From the NCBI GenBank assembly GCA_039654915.1, contig CM077599.1:20893501-20957500 (forward strand): a stretch of DNA of 64,000 nt. Direction: 5' to 3'. Source of the DNA: Aquilaria yunnanensis. Lineage: Eukaryota; Streptophyta; Magnoliopsida; Malvales; Thymelaeaceae. A program made the position numbers and the translations under genes. The stretch's first letter is position 1. Every line of letters starts with the position of its first letter. The notes under the pieces were generated by a model, which had not been told where the DNA came from, did no database searches, and worked only from the letters and a program-made list of their open reading frames with translations. Below are positions 59,390 through 64,000 of the stretch, in pieces.

Positions 59390-62300
59390 TTAGCTTCCTT
59401 GGAGAACTCTCTGGGGATCAAGTTGGCCACTACGGTAACTGGAATGGACGACAGAGAGTTCCTGCCTTCCTCTCCACTCCTCACCAGGTTTTAGAGTGAT
59501 AGGTTTCTCAATAGCAGAAGCCTCCACGCACAACATATGTTTGTATTCATCATCCCCAAAATCAGCCATAGCCTTTGCCTTCTTGTCCCAGGGATTCCAT
59601 ACCACTAAAGTTAACAAAGGTACAAACCAAACACATGCATAAGAAAGCACCTCGATTATATGCAATTAAGACAACTGAGATTCAACAACATAATGTCCAG
59701 TTTTCGATGCAATCTTATCCACATAAAAATTACATTCATGGATCTAGCCGCAGAGCACACACCTGCATCACTGCACCTATATTACATTGTATGCATGTAT
59801 CACTGCAACTAGTCAGTTTCATGGCAATTATTCAAACGCATCACATCTAGGTTGATTGTCTTAAGAGAATTAAAAGATGCTATTATTAGTTTTACTAATT
59901 TTTCCACTTAACTTGAAAGAAATAAGGGGGGCAAAAACCCTTTTTTTCTCCCAAAGTAGCTTTTCAGTCTGCAGTCATATATCCCTTTAGCATGTGAAGG
60001 TTATTACACATTTTCTGGTGTAATGATCACAAGGGTAAACTATGGAAAGTCCTTACAGATAAGAGTAGCTCCCCCATTGTTCAAAGTCAATCAAACAATA
60101 TACTGAAGTCCTTAACACATGTAGCTATACAACTGTTTACAGTCAATCCCACAATAAATACACCAGCACTCTGACAGTTATTACAATGTTTTGAGTGGCA
60201 TCAACAAATAAATTTCCCAATGATGTTGTTTCAGAAAGGAAATTGCAATAATAGTTTATCTAAGAAATCAATCTTTATATGGAATGCACCACTATAAATC
60301 GAATCATATAGAAGTAATGAACAGAGTGGAGCAAATAAGAACCTCACCAGCATCTGGAAGTCCATCTTTACGTATGACAAAGGTCCTCTTCTTTTCATGA
60401 TCAAGAATAGCAATTTTGGTAGGGGTGCTGAGATATATCTTGTCCACCTGTTTGACTTCAGTTAGAATAGAGAAGCAGCAACTGGAGCACCAGAATATCC
60501 ACAGAAAAACAATACAATGACAGACTTACTTCTGATTCAAATGTGATGGCATCCCCCTGTTCAGTAAAACGTTCTCTATTCTGCAGGTTGTCCAGATAAT
60601 CAAGTGTCTCCAATCCTTCAACCCTAACCTCACTGCAAAATAGCAACCAAACAATTGTTGGAACCAGCAAATATAAGATTCAACCATAGCCTTTGCCTTC
60701 TTGTCCCAGGGATTCCATACCACTAAAGTTTCCTGATGAACCTATTTAACAAAACTAATCGAAACATGCAAGTTTTGTTAAAAGATGAAAGGCTTCCTAA
60801 CTCTCAAATACACTAGGCTCTACTCAGTTTCTGAGATTCAATGAGGGCCACTTTTTGTGTCCAGCCAGTTATTGTCTTCAAAGAAGCTGTTTCAACAATT
60901 CAAACCAGATGAACTTAACCGCAAGTTCATGAAGGACAACAATATCGCTAAGTGAAGAGTTGCCTTCTGAACTTTGCTACAATATGCAGCTTCAAAAGCG
61001 ATCCGTGGACAGGCTCAGAATCAGAAATTGAGATCCTAACCCAGACAATGACTATAAAGAACATGCTATGCTTTTATCGCACTTAGTTACTATGATGACA
61101 TTTAAAAGGAAATATAAACAGAAAGATCATGCTAGCTCAAGGAATGGGTTATACAAGACCAGATAACCTGTTAGTCATAGTCCATTCATATGCAAATGGC
61201 AGCTTTGTCCAGGTTCCTTAATAACAAGGGGAAATTCATCCACAGGTAAAGATAACTATAATTTCTGAAATCCGTAACCTCGAAAGTGAAATCAGCATGT
61301 TAAATATAATTTTTCTGGCCCCAACTGCTATTCGACAACGATGATAAGTTTCAAGAGTTTCAGAAAAACAAAAAGAAGAAATTTGTAAAGGTTCCACAGA
61401 CTAATACTTAGGAAAGATGATAAAGGTCAAGGGAAGCAGAAGATATGGTTCTAAAATTTTTTCCAGCTTATCCTCTATTAGGCAATTGACCTTCAATGGA
61501 GGGATTGGTGTTAGTTGCCCATGGTTCTGCTCATCTTCATATGATCCTTTTTACTACTAGTCGATCACATACAGGCCAGATGCATGGATATCACTCCCTT
61601 ATGCACTTTTACCACCTAATATAGTCTCCTTTATGCACATTCCTAAGATAATTTATAACAAAAACCCAAGTTAACTGACCCCCTAAGTTCATATTAAAAC
61701 TAAATCAACCAATCAGACCCATCATCATTAATGTACTCCCATTTTCAATTCTTTTGCCGACTCTTGAAAGATTTCAATTGGACCTTAAAATATAGATTCT
61801 ATGAACCATTGATATTTACACATAACACGTGTATGTATGTATACTACAGAATATGTAGTATTTTGTAATTGAAAAAAAGGTACCATAATGTCTGTCAAAT
61901 ATCAGATTCTGTTTATTTCACATCATCGAAGTCATACTGTACTCACACTATATACTGAAACGTATACAAATTGACTTTTCTTTCTCACTCTACTGCATAT
62001 GTTTTACTTAAAAGTTAAGTGTAAATAAATCTAAATCAAATAAAATACAATGTTCAACCCATCTCCCCCATCCTATATAGCTCAAGAAACACCAAAAGTG
62101 GTTACTACTTGATAACTTTTAGGTAACTGCACTTGAACTTGGATAGTTCCTCAAACATCAGGGCATCCTAATGGTCCTTTACAGAAAACAACATAAGTGA
62201 TGCTACACTCGAGGATAAGCTTGTAAAACACCAACTCATGGAAAGACTAAAAATCAAAGTACACACACACACAGAATACTGATTCTACACAAAAGCAAAA

Positions 62301-64000
62301 AGACAATCCGAAAGAATTCAAAAGCTCATGCAACAGGCAGAAAAATAAGCCTAAGGGCAAGGCCATGCAAGGCTAAGTATGAGGAATCGCCTCAATCATT
62401 GAAGGAGCATCTATTGGCATCCCCGGAGCAGGTAAGTGTTTTACTTGGACCAGTTAAGCGGCCAAGGAGTCAGGCGAAGGGAGGTAACTTCAAATTATTA
62501 ACAACAACATACTAATCTGAACACATGTGCATGCACGTGTGCAAACACACACACACAGACACACAAATGGATCAATAAATAAGTACCTGATATCAGAAAC
62601 AGAGAAATAGGTGTGGTATGCAAAGGTGAATGAAAATGGTTTCCCCTCTGCATTGGTATTCCTGACACGAGATGTCAACATCAGATCTCCTCCAGGTCCT
62701 AAAGCTACCCTCAGGCGGAACTCATAACTGTCAGCAAAGATGAGTCGATAGATTGAACTCTCCAGAGGCAACAGGAGGCAGAATACAGGACCAGAAATTT
62801 CCATAAGTTAATGCAAAAGAACTTAAGTGTATATTGCACCTGTGAGGCCAGACCTTCATGTCATCATCAGAAGGCTTAAGAATCAAATCAACATAAGTTT
62901 GACTGGATGAGTTTGCAGGAAAAGGAGGAGGATCAGTGTCAATGCTCCAAAACCTATTTCTAGCAAATCCATGCTGCTCAAGAGAACCAAAATTTGAAAA
63001 CTGCATGCAGAAAGCATCTTTTCAGCTAGATGAATATGATTAAATAATCAATAACAGAATTATACAAAAGGTATATACCTGGGGGAAGCATATTGGAATC
63101 CCTCCTCGTATTGCTTTTGGAGGTTTGAAGATTGCCTGAAAAGAAAAAATGTATAGGAATTGTTTGCTTCTGAAAATTAAAATAGCATCTAAATGGTTAA
63201 AGAGACTCATAGCCCACATTCACGAGCTGGATTGCAATGCATACTAAACAGGCGATCTACTCCCTCCAATCCCCCTCAAAAAGAAAAAAGGAGCATTGCC
63301 CTCCTAAAATTCAGCATGTGCCAGCTTTCCACAGAACCTGAATGAACCTAATTTGTCTCTATTCCGATCTATGCCTATCCTGTGTGACAAACATATAATT
63401 ATCCCATGCTTGTTCAAGCTCCCAGATTAACCCCCCTGACTCAAAATTCTAGCAATTCTCAAACAAAAAAAACTACTAAAAAAGCAATGAAGGTTCAGTC
63501 ATAAAAAAAAAAAGGATATATATCCTATAAGGATAAAGAAAAGAATAGAAGATCTCATCCAAGTAAACTCAAATAACAATATTGCACCAATTAGAAAGAG
63601 TTTATTCTAAAAGAATGGCTAACTAGCCCCACTAACAACAAAAAGTGTACGCAGAACTTCAATAGAAACATGCTATTCCTTTCAGGAACCTAGAATGTGG
63701 GCAAATAGTGTCTCGAGGACATCAGAAGTGTTATCACCGAAACTTCAAGACTACCTAGAGATAGTATAGACTACAGAACAGAACTCAGAATGATTGGAAA
63801 CGATTTCAAAGACCCAAAGTCAGGCAGAATCCTAGAGCTGTATGTTAAGCAGATTGCCAGAAAGTCAGCTCTTGAATACCATTTCAAGACATAGGAAACT
63901 GAAATATAAAACTAAACAAAGACGGTCGTATAAAGCACCTTACTACTGACAAAAAGCAACTCCTCCCCATGCTCATTCTTCCAAGATGTAACCTGACCTC
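59390..64000 (-). CDS. Glucose-6-phosphate 1-epimerase (aldose 1-epimerase family), 3' seven exons
   Basis: Minus-strand exons in transcript order: 63939-64000 (cut by the window end), 63079-63135, 62840-63000, 62587-62727, 60530-60632, 60348-60447, 59390-59604. All junctions are GT-AG, and the phases join to 278 residues ending at TAA 59390-59392. The N-terminus and first exons lie beyond the window. The protein interconverts alpha and beta anomers of glucose 6-phosphate. Visible blocks in order: GQVTSWKNEHGEELLFVSSK, the IRGGIPICFPQF loop, HGFARNRFW with the conserved His and Arg, FAYHTYFSVSDI with the catalytic-type His, RFTEQGDAITFESE, and VVWNPWDKKAKAMADFGDDE leading to the conserved C-terminal Glu region (MLCVEASAIEKPITLKPGEEW). 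The frame is intact. Cytosolic location is usual for the family but some members are plastidic; the missing N-terminus would decide. Confidence 0.93.
60684..60730 (-). pseudogene. Duplicated fragment of the last epimerase exon inside an intron
   Basis: These 47 bases are identical to 59566-59612, which span the acceptor and first 39 bases of the terminal exon (VVWNPWDKKAKAM). The copy lies in the intron between exons 62587-62727 and 60530-60632 and retains the ctttag acceptor. Joining from the upstream exon would be out of phase and would stop after 13 or 14 codons. No convincing donor follows, so it is most likely silent or a weak decoy acceptor. Confidence 0.85.

Overview
The window looks like nuclear DNA of a flowering plant, most likely a eudicot. 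The genes are split by GT-AG introns, the intergenic DNA is very AT-rich and full of small transposons, and every recognisable protein is plant-type (chloroplast-targeted PPR protein, tocopherol prenyltransferase, plasma-membrane H+-ATPase, glucose-6-phosphate 1-epimerase). The family or species cannot be named from sequence alone.

Layout. 1-492 (+): last exon of a DCC-family (DUF393) thiol-disulfide oxidoreductase-like gene. 2249-4804 (-): a complete single-exon, 851-residue, 18-repeat PPR protein that I recognise as the ortholog of maize PPR10 / Arabidopsis At2g18940; it converges on the DCC gene. 4.9-12.5 kb: intergenic, with a MITE close to the PPR start codon, an 807-bp hAT-type element with a perfect 8-bp target duplication, and a 0.9-kb inverted-repeat element next to it. 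12590-20860 (+): homogentisate phytyltransferase (VTE2/HPT, tocopherol synthesis), 12 coding exons, 394 residues, with a 1.37-kb Mutator-like insertion in intron 7. 20.9-45.4 kb: about 25 kb with no gene I can support. It holds a Stowaway-ended element with an odd interior, a 935-bp tandem duplication built of short repeats, a tandem TRIM retroelement array (four LTRs), a 9-bp-TSD MITE, a 2.59-kb solo LTR with a GC-rich island, a decayed hAT transposase, and further MITEs. 45890-52599 (+): plasma-membrane P-type H+-ATPase, 16 coding exons, 954 residues, with a short upstream ORF in the probable leader. 52.6-59.4 kb: intergenic, with a 0.9-kb long-TIR element, a MITE nested inside another MITE, and AT-rich repeat copies. 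59390-64000 (-): 3' part of a glucose-6-phosphate 1-epimerase gene (seven exons in view), whose largest visible intron carries a 47-bp perfect copy of the start of the last exon.

The genes are ordinary single-copy plant genes and do not form a pathway cluster. Two act in chloroplasts (PPR10-like, HPT), one energises the plasma membrane, and one equilibrates sugar-phosphate anomers. I found no CRISPR array, operon, defence island or other clearly new system. The unusual material is in the repeats: the tandem TRIM array, the nested and terminus-targeted insertions, the duplicated exon fragment in the epimerase intron, and the solo LTR with its CGG-rich island. Exon coordinates were placed by hand from splice dinucleotides, reading phase and remembered family sequences.
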